Source of the DNA: Chlorops oryzae
Taxonomy: Eukaryota > Arthropoda > Insecta > Diptera > Chloropidae
DNA: 64,000 nucleotides
NCBI GenBank assembly: GCA_020466095.1
Contig: CM035809.1
Location: forward strand, 5,134,223-5,198,222
Direction of reading: 5' to 3'
This document shows positions 49,090 to 61,572 of the stretch, one piece after another. Position numbers and translations under genes: made by a program. The notes under the pieces were generated by a model. The model saw only the letters and a list, made by a program, of their open reading frames with translations, was not told the DNA's origin and made no database searches. The stretch's first letter is position 1. Each line of letters begins with the position of its first letter.

Positions 49090-52000
49090 CAGGGTTGCAT
49101 CTGAATTTCTGGTTTTTCTTCGCCAGAGATATGAGAATGTCAATTGTTGTAAGCAAAGTAAATGCCAGAACAGCTGATTGCAGCTCACTTTTCAGAGAAC
49201 CAGACACCGACGACTACGAAAGTGTAAAATTTTTGGCATATTTTGAAGAATTTAAGAAGCGTTAATATGAGATTTGCCCACATTTTTCGGCAAGTAGGCG
49301 ATGGAGAGTGGAATCGAGTACACTCCCCGTCACCTCCTCGCCGACAAATGTTAATCTTCAATCAGAATTTCTTGGTCTAAACCGGACTTTACTGGTCTTG
49401 CGTAATGCAGACATGAATATATTGGTAAAATTTTGTTTTCATTGAGCGTAATTATTTCACATTTCACTACGAAGACTTCATGGAAGATTCTGTCTTGAAC
49501 GAGCGATTTCCGAAAGGGTCAATGCGAAGGATCTAAAGAGCTTATTCTCTTGAATAAAGTTACTTTTTAGTAGCCCCTCGCTTGGGTATGTTCAATTGAC
49601 GCTTCTCGGGAGCATCATTTTGGCAATCGGGATACTCCATACGAATCTAAGACCTCCAAAAACAAGGGAACCCATGATAACACTGTGTCATAAATTTGAG
49701 GTCATCGATTGTTAACCAAATTGTTGACTGCAGTTTTTGAAAATATTTAGATAATTTAGCAATTCCCCATACTTGGTTTTGTAAGATTGACTACAAACTC
49801 AATTTAAATCGATCTCGAAAATTGTGGCCGAAAATTAAGTTGCGCACTTTCTCATAGATATATGTCGTAAGCCATTAAATATTTTATTTTCCTATTTATG
49901 ACGAAGTTTTAGCTCCAGACTTGAAATATAATAGCTGTAGCAAAAACTGACCCCAAAAAAATCGATGACTGACCTTTCCTCGTGACAAGAACTCCACCTA
50001 AAAAAAAAGGAATAAAACACATTTTTCGCCTTCACTTTTTGAATGCGATGCGAATTTAATTTTATTTTCTTATTCCCATCATAATATTAGACTGAGAAAG
50101 CGACATACTCTCTTTGAAATAAGAATGAAATATTATCTTCTTTTTTTTTGTTCAAAGGCTTTCAATTTAAAATTCATTTACAACGTTAAACTTTGCCCTT
50201 CTCCATCGCTAACTTTTGCGCTTTTGTTTTAATAAGGCCACAAAGCGATTGCACTCACACTCAATTATGGGTTATAAACTAATTACTGGCTGAAGCAATG
50301 CACAAAGGAAACGTAATGAAAGACAGGTTTTTTTTTTTGTATTGTATTTACGCACGTTGGGAAGGCGTTCAGCGAAAATGAGGATATGAGGAAAATTGAG
50401 TGCATCAATGGGAAAATTAAGGAAGAAAATGTCGATTTTTAAAGCTCTTAATGCAATCGATTCGTATAAGAATCCACGGATGTTATAGATTCACGTGAAG
50501 ACCAAGTTAAATCATGATATTTTTTCATCATAAATAAAGCCAAAAATTGCGTAAGGGCCTTCGAGTTTGATAGGTTCAGTTTTGTGGCTTTCATAGTTGG
50601 ATGTACCTTGGAACGTATGGAGATAAAAAATAAATTGAAAAATTTGGCATATTTCCTCTTTTTGTTTAACCGAACCCTAATTGGAAACCTGCCATCAATT
50701 TCACGCAAGTCAAGACGCGCAGAGCAATAGCTGGCAATTATTAATGAAATACATTCTTCTGTGGATGTAACGGACTGTAGAAAATTCACAAAAAAAGAGA
50801 GTGCTTTCAATCGATTATTTATAATCGAAAAAATGGGCCCTTAAAGGAAGGTATCCACCATATCGAAATTAATTTCAGTAAATCAAGAGTATAGGTTAAA
50901 GTATAGTTAGTCTTTCTTTCATTGATTCACTGGGTACATAACATAACACGCATTATATAATTATTATATAGCCCCACAAAAAATGCCTGTCCTGGCCTAT
51001 CCCGGGCCTTGGGGGGTCTCACTATGATGTCTATATGTCATCGAGGTCTCTGAAACTGAATTTGAGATCCATATAGCTCCATCGGTTCAAGATTAAGTAA
51101 TTAACTCAAAAGAGCCTCCTCGGTCGGGGTTTTTGAGCTTCTGTTTTGAGGTTATGACTAAATCTGGAGCTGATAGACCTACATATGTATGTACACCTCA
51201 AATTCGACTTCAGCGACCATGGAAACATAGTTAGGATAGCGAGGTACCTAGATGAGAAACCCCTTTTGTGGGGCTGCGTTTATTAAGCAGGTCTCTCTAA
51301 AAAGTAACTATTCTCAACGGAGGGGTTCTTTTTAGTCTGGTCCTAAATGGATAGTCCCTGGGACTTCCTTCTCTACAAAATTTGTCCACGCTTACAAATT
51401 GCTTTTATTTTTCTCTCCTATGTATTTAAATAAAATATTTTCTTAACATGTTTCATACATCTGACCCGGCACTTAGCGAACTCTAGAGACTCTCCGAAGA
51501 ACGCTTAAGCAGTGCGTAAAAAGCGAATTAAGTGGACAGCACTCAAAGTTGGACCATCGCAAATTTCTTAATAGATAAATTGCCCAAAAATATACACCCA
51601 AAAAAATAAACCATTTTGCATCGTAAAGTTACTCAAACAGCGATTTTTTTTTGTAACGAATTTGAACCTTTGAAATTTTTTTTTATCGCTCGCGTTTGAG
51701 TTCCCTGACGTTGTTCATTTTGTCACGCTCGATTATTTACGGCAATTGGATGGAGTTTTTTTTTTTCTTCTATATTTCAATAGAAAACAAACCCGAAATA
51801 TTTCATTTTCGAAAAACGATTGTCAGGCGCGTGACTGGAATTTTGTATTTTAAGCGACCTTTTTTCGAATTTTGTTTTTTTTTTTTTTTTCGAACTGCTC
51901 AACAATAAGTTGTGAGCACGCATAAAATGACAACGAAATCGAGGTTTAAGTTGGTTCCAAAAGAATAGTCGGAAAACAACAAAACAAAATTTTTTAAAAA

Positions 52001-52168
52001 GTGGATTTTTAGGTTGAGGTTTTTTTTAAAAATAAAATACTCGTTTTGTCAGTATTTCAATTCAACTAAAACAGGCGTTTTATAAGACAGAAAAACTATT
52101 TCATGGGCTTGAAAAGAATATTATTTTCAAAGCCTTCCCAGCCTATCAAAAATTCGGATGCAACCCTG
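49090..52168. mobile_element. Inverted pair of hAT-like ends 3.1 kb apart
   Basis: CAGGGTTGCATCTGAATTT at 49090 and, on the opposite strand, CAGGGTTGCATCCGAATTT ending at 52168. Such ends could bound one 3.1-kb element, but the flanking 8-mers (taaaagcg, cgcactca) do not match and no transposase was recognised between them. They may equally be two separate relics. Confidence 0.3.
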
Positions 52169-52536
52169 CGCACTCAATACACTTCGACTACTTGCCGGCT
52201 CAATATATGAGAGAGCAGCAAATTTTCTTCGAATTATTGTGATTGGAGTTCGTTTTTCAGAGGGAACCTGGACACCTTTTTGTAAAGTGAAGAATTTTTG
52301 GTCAATTTCAAAGAATTGGGGAGAAAACCCCAGCCACCTCTTGTACACTGTACGAGGTTACAGTTAATTATCAATTACTTACCTTTGATGTACAATAAAT
52401 TTACTTTATATCTGAGTATGGGTTATCAACCAGAAAGCATGATGGCGTCGGCCCATCAAAGGTTTTAAAGGACTTTTAACATGATTTTGAAGTAAGTTCG
52501 AGAAAAAACTCCGGCGCGAAAGGGTTAAATCATTTA

Positions 52537-52699
52537 CAGTGTACTCTCTCCTTGCGGACACTCCTCTTAAGCGGAAACTCTTAAACGGAAACTTTTTGCG
52601 AATGCTCTAGTATTCCTGCTTCTCAAATAGTTTCCTCTAAAGCGGACATACATATTTTCCGGTCCCGTTGGTGTCCACTTAACAGACAGTACTACACTG
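52537..52699. mobile_element. pogo-like MITE, complete (163 bp)
   Basis: TA|CAGTGTACTCTCTCCTTGCG at the left and, on the opposite strand, CAGTGTAGTACTGTCTGTTA at the right, with TA on both sides. The interior has 'cggacactcctcttaagcgg' and 'ttttccggtcccg'. It is the best-preserved copy of the family also seen at 1734, 35699 and 55618. Confidence 0.7.
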
Positions 52700-54560
52700 T
52701 ACATTATTGCATTATAAGAAACTGGGCTTCAGCAACATGTTGCGCAGCATTTGTAAACATTTAAGGCGCCTTTTCACACACACGATTTTGATTTATCATC
52801 GCCTTTTCGTTTATGGGCTCTAAAAGTGGACTAATTTAGATTAGAATCCTTGTTTTTTTAAGGAAATTGTATCCTTTTCAACTCTTTTTTTTTTGGGACA
52901 AATAAAATGAAAAAAAAAAGGTTCAAATGACAAACAATCGCGGTTGGTTCGTTGTATGGAGAAGAACATTAAAACAGACCAACAAAGAAGAAGAATGAAA
53001 TCAACAACAATGGTTCTAACAAATAGTGATACAAGAGCGGCTATATTAACAAGAATCACAAAAAAAAAAAAAAAGCAAAAACAAAAACAAAGAGAACAAC
53101 TCAAAATAAAATAAAAAATTATTATCAAAGACGGAAGAGAATCGAAAAGGGGGATGAGGCAGGCAGGCAGGAAGGCATTGCTCTGTAGCTCATTCTTTTT
53201 TTTTTTTTTTTGTTCTTTTAGGCGCCACCCGATTATCGGTCTTTCAGTGTGTTTGTGTGTCAGTCAGTCACTCGTCCGTCTGTCGGTGTTCTTTCTTTAT
53301 TTACATATCGCACGCTGTACACTTGTCGAAACAGTAAACTTGACTGACTTGCATAATTGTGTGTACGTGTGTGTGTGTGTGTGTGTGTAGCTTTGCATGT
53401 ACAAAATTTTGCCGGCCTTTTGTTGTTGTTGTTCCCTCTGTTGTATGCTTGCAAGTTTTTTCCCCCAGCTCTTTCTTTTTCTCTCTTTTTTAATTTATTT
53501 TTTCATGTTTCTTCTTCCTTTCAATTTTTTTTCGATTTTTTTTTTTTTCGAATTTAATGCAGGTTTGTGTGTCAATCAAACGTTTTGACTCGTTTTTATG
53601 AATGAAATTTTTTTATATAAATACGACGACGTTCGCGTAATGCTGCCATACACGTTTGTATGTTGCCTATTTCTCTGTGTGTCCGTGTGTGTGTGCGGTT
53701 GTGTATATCCGCCGTGCATGCTGCTTTGTAGGAATTATTACGGCACTCACTCGCGTTCATCGTTCGAATGGTTGTGCGTATATCTCTTACATTGTGGGAA
53801 AAACACGAAAGCGAAGAACAAAACCCAAAACATAAAAAAAAAAAAATAAAATAAAATGAAATGAAAAAAAAAATTGAAACAAAATCTTCAAGGTTCTGCG
53901 AAAACAAGTACCAAACATAACGACACAACGACACAAACATACTAACGTTAAAAGCAGCGGGAAGTGACGGCGACGGCAGGGAGAAGGGTTAACTGCCGCA
54001 TGAATAGGTAATTCTCCGCAATACACTCGCTCTGTGGGTCTTTACTTTTGCGGACATTGCCTTCGATATCGGGTCTTTCCTTCTTATCACACTTTTTTTT
54101 ACGACTTTCTCAAGGGGTTGTTGTTGTTGTTGTTGTTGACGATTTTGTTGTTCTTTGTTGTTGTATTCCGTTGCACTTGTCTTTTTGTGGAATTCCAACG
54201 ATTTTCGGTTTTATATTTTCATATGTAGGTATGTATATAAATATGTACATTTTTCGGTAAGAACCATTCACGTTTATGTATGTCTGCTCACGATACCGCA
54301 GAGGAAAGGTCATGGTTTCTATCTAAAGTTCAGTGGAACGTTGCTTGTTTCCTTTTAAGTGTTTGGGTAAAACTTTTCTAATTGGAAATGGGGGCAGGCA
54401 TACTTCCTCAATTGAACGAAGAGAACAATTCTCAATCGAAGTATAATTTCATTGACCCATTTCAGATGTCGTTTTGAAGGTTTTCCTCGAGTTGAATTCA
54501 ATTTTGGTAGATTCAAGGGAGTGTTTTTCTGCCCTATCCTACTCTCAGTAGTAATGTATA

Positions 54561-54720
54561 CAGTGAAATCCCTACTTGGGTACAGCTCTCATAAGCGGAC
54601 ATGTATTTTAAGCGGAAAAATTTGACACACACAAGTTTTTTCAAAGATTTTCATACAAAACGCTCTCTAATAAGCGGACGCTCTGATAAGCGGATAAGAG
54701 GAGTAAGCTGCAATAAGCTG
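54561..54720. mobile_element. pogo-like MITE relative, right end unclear
   Basis: TA|CAGTGAAATCCCTACTTGGG, then 'cataagcggacatgtatttt' and 'ctctgataagcggataagag'. Same style as the neighbouring MITEs; no clear terminal partner was found. Confidence 0.4.
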
Positions 54721-54826
54721 TAAGAGCAATTTTAGTTAGCCTTCATACTCAACAAACATTCGGAGTCCTAAAGGAGTCATATTCGAAGTCGTAGCCCTCA
54801 TAGTGCGTTCCTGTAAGAGTTCTTAA

Positions 54827-55543
54827 GGGGGTCTTCTCATTGAGCAACTTTTTTTTTCGACTTTTTTTTTTTGCATTTATTTATAGCTTGGGTAGTTGTG
54901 AATATGCCCCTAAAAGGATTTTTTGAAATTCGAAATAGTTTAGAGGATATAGCCTTCTTTGTCGAGCAAGATCTGCGCTAAAACGAGTAATTTTTGCGTT
55001 GCTTCAAACTTTAAACGCGTTTATCTCGAAACCACGTTTTTCGAACTGGCGGCCATGATATCTCCAGTTCAACTGAACCGATTTTCATGAAATAAAGTGG
55101 AATCGACGCAGAATTGTCACCATTCTCGGGTGAACCTCGACCATAACTTTAAAAAATTTTTTACTATTTTTTTTTTACACTAAACTACAAAAAAAAAGCC
55201 CAAAATTGAAATTTTTTTTTGAATGGCCGCCATTTTGTCAAAAAAAAATGAGGTTCACTCGAGAATTACATCTATACTGATTATAACCCCGTTTTTTTCC
55301 ATTTCGGACGCTCCGGAGACCCGGAATCGTGGCCGCCGTGACGACACCTTTTTTTCACCACCAACTTTGAAGTCTCATTACTTTTTGAACAGCCCACGTA
55401 TCGAAGCAAAAAAATTTTTTTTATTTACTTTGAACCTTTTGTAATACAATAAATAAAACAAGTTTTCAATTATTCTTTGCGTTTTCAAATAAGAATTTTT
55501 TTAAAAAGGGTCCAAAAAACGGGTTTTCAATGAGAAGACCCCC
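54827..55543 (-). mobile_element. TTAA-flanked MITE, copy C (717 bp, full length)
   Basis: GGGGGTCTTCTCATTGA at the left and TCAATGAGAAGACCCCC at the right, TTAA on both sides (54823-54826, 55544-55547), in reverse orientation to copies A and B. It retains the segment around 'ccatttcggacgctccggag' that is split by the HINE cluster in copy A and deleted in copy B, so it serves as the reference copy. It is non-coding. Confidence 0.85.
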
Positions 55544-55617
55544 TTAAGTCTTATTTGCTTGTATGTATATTGAAGCCATTAATTACCCCGCCGCTGCCAA
55601 AATTGTTTTGTTTTTTA

Positions 55618-55793
55618 CAGTGTACTATGTCTTAAGCATACACTCACGGGATCGAAAAATATGTCTCCTTAACAAAGGTGTCCACTTAAGAGGAAAGTAT
55701 TTGAGGAGCCAGAATACTAGAGCATTCCCAAAGAGTGCCCTTTTATGGGGGGTGTCCGCTTAAGAGGAGTATCCGCAAGGGGAGAATACACTA
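55618..55793. mobile_element. pogo-like MITE, inverted copy
   Basis: CAGTGTACTATGTCTTAAGC at the left after TA, and on the opposite strand TAGTGTATTCTCCCCTTGCG at the right. Internal 'tgtccacttaagaggaaagt' is the inverse of the text in the 52537 copy. Confidence 0.6.
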
Positions 55794-56440
55794 CCTAAAT
55801 TTTTTTCCTGTACACGGTCGAGTCCCAATAGTGTGAGCCCCGCATAGAGTGAACACCTCGGTGGCGTAAACACATGGACTGAGGCTAGGATATATGTATA
55901 TCACCTGAATGTTTCTAAATTCCCTTTTATTGAATTTGAAAACATTCTATAAACAAAATCTTAGTCCCCTTAAAATTTCCCTAAAGGCTTTTATCACCTA
56001 CTAAGTCTCCTCTAAGACCACAAATGTTCCTTAATTTAGGGGCGATTCCCCTAAACTGGCAACAGTGGATGACAGCCTTTTTCGGTCGACTGTTGAGTTG
56101 TGTTGCCATTCTTATACTTATGTAGCAAAACAGCGGTCTAGGCTAAAGGACATCTACTAAATATAAACTATAAAAATAAAACATTACTTCCATAATCAGC
56201 ATTTGGGATGGACCAAAACATCGATGGAAGGTAGTATCAATACGCGAAAATTTATCGATGTATCGATATATTGACAATTTTTATGGTTTTTTATACCAAA
56301 GGCAAAGGGAGTGATCCAAAAAAAAAAAAAATGATCGTTCTTAGACATTTGAGTTTTAATATCGTTTTTCGATATATCGAGGTAAAAAAATATGCATTAG
56401 TAATCGAAACATATTTTTTTTTAAATGTTTCTTGACTCAC

Positions 56441-57585
56441 CTGTGTTCTATACGTCTGCGCTGGGCCCTGTAGCGGACTGTAGGGCCTTGGTGGTGGCGC
56501 CCAACCACCTTGTTGCGTTGCATATGGTTGGTGTGGTGGCGGCGGAGGACCATGTGGTGGTCCTGGTGGTCCGCCAGCACCAACCGGTCCACCTGGCTGT
56601 TGTTGTGCACCTTGCTGCTGCGCTTGCTGTTGCTGCTGCTGCTGTTGTTGTTGTTGTTGTTGTTGTTGAGGATCATAGCTATTCGCATAACGATGCTGTG
56701 GTGGCGGTGGTGGATGAGATGATTGCAACAATGAGTTCAAAGTTGGCGTCGGACCCTGTGGTGGTTGTCCGGGTATATAGCGTTGTAATGGTGGTCGATT
56801 TGGCGATGAAATTGGACCAGCATTAGGTAGAGGTTGTTGTTGTTGTTGTTGCTGTGCTGCTGCTGCGATTGCTGTTGGCCGGGCTTTCCACCGGCATTCG
56901 GTGGCATTGGTGGCTGTTGCATCGGCGAATGACCATAACGATATGGATCCATATTGGGATCCGCGTGATGATAACGACCATAAACGGGATGATGTGCGCC
57001 CGGTGGTAATGGTGGTGGTGGACCACCTAAAGGATTTTGACCATAATCATCTTTATTGGGATGTTCACCAGGATTTTGTTGTTGTTGTTGCTGTGGTGGT
57101 GGTGGTTGTTGTTGTTGTGCTGTTGCTGCTGTTGCTGCTGCTGTTTGTTGTTGCATATGTTGTGCATGTGGCGGTGGTGGCGGTTGATGTTGCATATGTG
57201 GAGGATAATGATGCTGCTGCGGTTGCATCGATGGATCATTGACACCACCAATGCCTGGTGGTGGTCCATAAGGATGTAAAGGTGGCACTCCGCCTGGCCC
57301 TGATTGTGAATCATTATTATTATTTGAGAGCGGTGGTGGCGGCGGTGGTGGTCCACCTGACATATTTGTCGGTGGTCCTGTTGGTGGACCAGGATTTTGT
57401 GGCATTGGACCGCCATTGCCACCACCAGCGCTACCACTTCCAGGTGCGATTACATTCGGTGGCCCGGCACCGGACGCACCAGTTCCACCACCACCGCCAC
57501 CGGGTATACTATTATTTCTACCGCCACTATTATCGCCTCCACCACCACCACCCTGAGTTGAGGGTGATTTTATTTTCTCATTCAT
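56441..57585 (-). CDS. osa: osa coding exon 1, with a one-base frameshift
   Basis: Starts ATG at 57585 (MNEKIKSPSTQ, the Osa N-terminus; Drosophila begins MNEKIKSP). An in-frame TGA lies two codons upstream and there is G at -3. The text is Gly-, Pro-, Gln- and Asn-rich, includes 'YGRYHHADPNMDPYRYGHSP', and continues in a second frame with QRYIPGQPPQGPTPTLNSLL, PPPPPQHRYANSYDP, a Gln run of about 15 and GGWAPPPRPYSP. The frame change is at about 56855, where the CAG/CAA tract reads CAG-CA-CAG. Adding back one base gives 382 codons ending CAG|GTGAGT in phase 0, matching exon 2. As written, translation would end about 56737. Gene identity is secure; whether the break is real is not. Confidence 0.92.
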
Positions 57586-57700
57586 TACTCAGTGAACGGC
57601 TGAGTATGTGCGTATCGTTTTGAGGACACAGCCGTTGTTGGCAATCTTCCAGAAGTTACTTCTGCTTCAACTGCCGCCACAACTGATATTGATGAATTAG
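57586..57700 (-). other. osa: osa 5' UTR part of exon 1
   Basis: 115 bases between a good splice acceptor (TTTACTTTGCTTGCAG|CTAATTC, exon starting at 57700) and the ATG. It contains the in-frame TGA at 57591-57589. The acceptor implies at least one more non-coding exon further right. Confidence 0.7.
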
Positions 57701-58009
57701 CTGCAAGCAAAGTAAATGAAATATTTTCGTATTAGTGTCATCGTAAGTGCGTAGAGATATTGTTAAATTTCTATTATTTGGAGCATAATTTACGGTGTGG
57801 TGAGAAATTCCTTATTCACCACATTCAGAAATAGTAGTGTCGTTCTATTGATTTAAAATTTAATTCATTACAATTCTCAAACTTAACCCGTCTCTTCCCC
57901 TAGGCACATTGCCAGGCACAATATATCCTCCAATAGATGGATGAATACCTCAATAGAAAAGTATAGGGCGGAATTCGGAGTAGAGGTCATAATGAGCTCA
58001 CTTAAGAGT

Positions 58010-58530
58010 CGGGATTTCGGAATTAACTTTATGATCATCGCATTTTCTGCATGTTTTAAAAACTCATTTCGGAGTCACTTTTTTTGAGAGTTGAATTTTT
58101 TTTTTACAAATTTCGGACTCATAAATTTGAATACTCCGAGAAATATTCTAGACTCTGGATCTTAAATTTTAAGCATATTTCAAACTCATTTCGTAATCAT
58201 ATTTTTATAAAATTTCGGACCTATAAATCTGACTACTCCGAAAATGTTTTTGGACTCGGGCTAAAATTTTGGAGTGTCGTGTTTTCGATATGCAAGATTC
58301 ATTTCGGACTCATAATTTATATGAAATTCGGACTCGTAAATTTGATAACTCCGAAAAATCTTCTGGGTTCGGACATTAATTTTTTAGCTTCACATTTTCG
58401 AAAAATTTCGGAATCCTCAATTATATGTAAATCTGAATACTCCGAAAATGCTTTGAGCTTCATATTTTCAATAACTTTCGGACTCATTTTTTGTAAAAAC
58501 TTCAGACTCAAATCTTAACACTCCGAAAAT
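58010..58530. repeat. ggactcataaattt / actccgaaaa word array
   Basis: Repeated 'ttcggactcataaatttgaa' and 'tactccgaaaaat' units, eight or so, irregularly spaced. The words are the same as those in the array around the mariner at 39310-41745 (opposite orientation for part), so the two are probably related elements. Confidence 0.65.
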
Positions 58531-58637
58531 CTCTTCGCGGTTTCCCAGAGGACAATTAGACTTTATTACGAACATGAATCTCTCCAAAGAAATTATCTGT
58601 ATAGCAAAACCCTCAACTGCTTTCTCGTTATACTTTC

Positions 58638-58728
58638 AGTGTATTTTACTCTAAGTACTTGTCATCAATTCTCTATAGCGAATTTAGTCCTTTGGTCCCT
58701 TCGGATTCGATATAGAGAGTTTTGAGTG
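58638..58728. mobile_element. MITE fragment related to 60421-60600
   Basis: 'ctctatagcgaatttagtcc' and, on the opposite strand, 'tcaaaactctctatatcgaa' match the text of 60421-60600 in inverse orientation. Starts with 'cagtgta' like the pogo-type group. Both copies are degraded. Confidence 0.45.
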
Positions 58729-59099
58729 AATTTGGACACCTGAAACTTGTTGGGAATTATTCAAAGTGGTAACAAAAACTTCGAACTTTTCGCATACCAC
58801 CGCAACTAAAACCATTAGAATTAACTGTAATTATTTTAATAGGTATTCTGATTCCTTAAAAAATTTTATATATACTCATAGAAATCCCCAATGAACTCAA
58901 CAACACAACGTAGGCCAACACCCTGAAATATATTTTTAATCGCTTTTTAATTACTCCTCAAATAAATCGAAGAGAATCAAGCAGAAAAAGCAGTCCAAAA
59001 AAAATAAAAAAAAAAAAGGAAGAAAAAAATGAAAGTAAAACAAAAACTAAGAGTGGAAGGACATAAAGCACGAATCAAATTATATACATAGAGAATAGA

Positions 59100-60300
59100 A
59101 TGCTAGAAATGGCGAAAAGCCGAAAAGTGAAAAACCCGATTCGAACACCGCCGACGATGGCGACAACGACGACGAACGCAACAGAAATTCGTGTAATCGT
59201 TGCGTGGACTCACCACATCACATCGCAAAACATTTCAACGGGTGTTTTTACACCATGCCACCACAGAAGGCAACAACACAAAGCGACAGGCGGTAATTCC
59301 ATAACCGATTTGGCAACTCTCTCTCTTTCTCGGTCTTTCGCTCTCTCACTATTTTGATATACACGGTACCGTAGAGTTTGGTGTTATTCTCTCTCAACTT
59401 TTTTTGTTTTTTGGCTCTCTCTCCTTTACTTTCTTTACATGTCTTTCGTCGTTGTGTGTTTACAAAACACAGACACTATTTGTCTCTTTTCGATTCATGC
59501 ACTAAAAATACAAACGATTGTTGTTATTCTGACTGCTGCTGCTGCTTATGCTGTTGCTGTTGCTGCTGGTGTTGCTACTGCTATCGCTTCTTCTCCAGGT
59601 TCAACTTTTGTCGTCCCGATGAATAGAGAGTTGACTCGAGCTACGCGGCGAGCAGATACGTTTAAAAGGTTTTTTGTTCAATTTTAATGATTTTTCATCG
59701 GAAGGCGTTTGGGAGTTTTAACAACGGTTTCCATAAATGTTTATTTAAAGTTTTTCAATATTTTTTTTTTGCTCACAATTTATTCGGAATGAATTGATTG
59801 AATTTTTGAAATATATTTTTGATTTTTTATAAGTAGGAATTCAATACACGATTCAAATGAATATGACCGCACGAAACGCGTACAAAATGAAAGCACTGAC
59901 TGCTTGCTGACGGCTCGCTTAAACTGCCTTTTGGACATTTTTACATCTCGTAGCGTAGCGCAACAACAACAACAAAATACCGAACGAACGAGCGAAGCTG
60001 GCAAGAGAGAGAGCACACGGCTGTAGCGGCTGAAGCTGCTGCTGCGGCGATGTTTGCCGCTTGTCGCTCTTTCTCTCTCACTGTCTTTTCTTTCATTTTT
60101 GTGTTTTTTCTTTTGTTTTTTATTTTTTCTTTTTGAAATGATTTGGTCGTGTACGATAAATCGGATTTTCTGACGTAGATTATTTTTCGTTATGAAAGTA
60201 TACTGTGGAGTTTGTCTTCTGGGGTTTGAGATTGGGATTGGATTGGACTGTAGTATAGCTCTGGTGTTATAAGAGATATCAGCATAAATGGACATCGATT
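59100..60300. other. Unique stretch with GAGA and CTG runs
   Basis: Includes ctctctctttctcggtc, a (gctgctg)n tract near 59537-59575, and on the minus strand 'gtgctctctctcttgcc' followed by 'gtcagtgctttca' and 'gcgtttcgtgcgg'. This looks like fly promoter-proximal DNA and could be an alternative osa start. The open frames here (82-171 codons) have no recognisable domains. Confidence 0.3.
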
Positions 60301-60420
60301 ATGACAGGGTATTGAAATGGGGGATTGGAAAGCAAAGAGAGAATTTTACAGGAGTGCGCCGTTTTCGCTTTGTTTGATTGAATAGCAAAAGGTAATTTTA
60401 GATTTCAGGCTGTAAATGTA

Positions 60421-60600
60421 GAGTCAAAACTCTCTATAAAGAATTTTAAAGGACCGAAAAAAAAATATACCTTATAGAGAGAATTCGTTATAACGAGAAA
60501 AAAGACACTAAAAATGTAGCCAAAAAGACTTGAGAGAAATTCGCTATACATAAAAATTCGTTATAAGTAGTTCGTTATAAGGTAGTCATCTGTAGTCATA
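60421..60600. mobile_element. Degraded MITE
   Basis: 'gtcaaaactctctataaag', 'aaaggaccgaaaa', 'ttcgttataacgag' and 'attcgttataagtagttcgt' give an inverted-repeat-like structure resembling 9208-9392 and 58638-58728. Exact ends are not recoverable. Confidence 0.4.
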
Positions 60601-61524
60601 ATTTTATGTTTTAGACTTCTAATAAGCGAATTTTTAGTCGTTGATATTTAGTCAGGAGTTTTATCAAATAAGCATTGAAAACACAGGGCTTTTTTTTTCT
60701 TAACGTTTAGAGGAGGGCAATTCCGCGAGATACTGTCCCACCCGTGACAGCCATCCTGAGCAAAAATTGTGTAATTTCAGTGCCTAACGTTTTAAAAATT
60801 GTAGATCCTTGAGAATCACGTCCTTTTTTTCAATTATTATGAGCTAAAACCTTAAAAATGGGTGTCACGGGTGGGACCGTATTCATGGAATTACCCAGAA
60901 GTTTAAAATTTTTAAAAATGATCATCAATCTTTATATTTCTTTCAATTAAGTGCAACTGTTTTTATTTTTAATTTTATTTAATTCAATTTAAATAGATTT
61001 TTTAATTTAAAAAATTTATTTTTATTATTTTAGAACATTTTATTAAATTAAAAATAAATACTTTTTAACTTTTTAAAATGTTTATTTATGATTTTTTTTA
61101 TTATTATTATTTTTTTAAATAAGAATAATAATTTTTTGAACTAAAATAGTTTAATTCTTAAGGTGTTACAGAAGAGATTTTTTTTTCATCGTTTGGATAG
61201 TAGAAAGCTAAGAGCCTATAACTACGGATATATCTCTAATCGGGATACTTTGCCCATTCCCCAATCAATGACTACCATTGCTCAATTGGCAACTACAGTA
61301 AATCTTCCTCAACTCGGATCACTGTCTAAAGAATTCGTGTCGGCCTATGCAGACTTCGTGTTGAAGAATTGAATAGAGCTCTCTCTACGCTACTTTCAGT
61401 TCGGTTATAGAAGTTCGATAGTATCTCCAAATAAAGATTTTTCCATGATTGTCACCCATGAGATACAATAATTTCGCTATCTACTCAAGTTTCTATATCA
61501 AAAGAGAATAGGTGGAGGGAAATA

Positions 61525-61529
<5 letters not shown>

Positions 61530-61570
<41 letters not shown>
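61530..61570. repeat. Poly(A) run, about 40 bases
   Basis: Uninterrupted A tract. No retroposon body or target duplication is recognisable on its left, so it is recorded as simple sequence only. Confidence 0.9.

Positions 61571-61572
<2 letters not shown>

Larger units (their letters stand above)
16124..56440 (-). other. osa: osa intron between coding exons 1 and 2 (40.3 kb)
   Basis: Begins at the exon 1 donor GTGAGT (minus strand, 56440-56435) and ends at the exon 2 acceptor. It is dominated by transposable elements, listed individually. Stretches with no element I could define are 16124-16790, 17634-18509, 19930-22170 (A-rich at 19930-20520, more balanced at 20530-21430), 27413-29560, 30180-31250, 31513-33420, 34230-35450, 37010-39300, 41740-43390, 45421-47060, 47911-49089, 52700-54560 and 55794-56440. 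None contains a convincing exon. Confidence 0.85.

Noticed and set aside
56425..57623. Plus-strand Val/Ala-, Leu- and Trp-rich frames opposite osa exon 1
   Set aside because: Antisense shadows of Gln, His and Pro repeats; the minus-strand product matches Osa.
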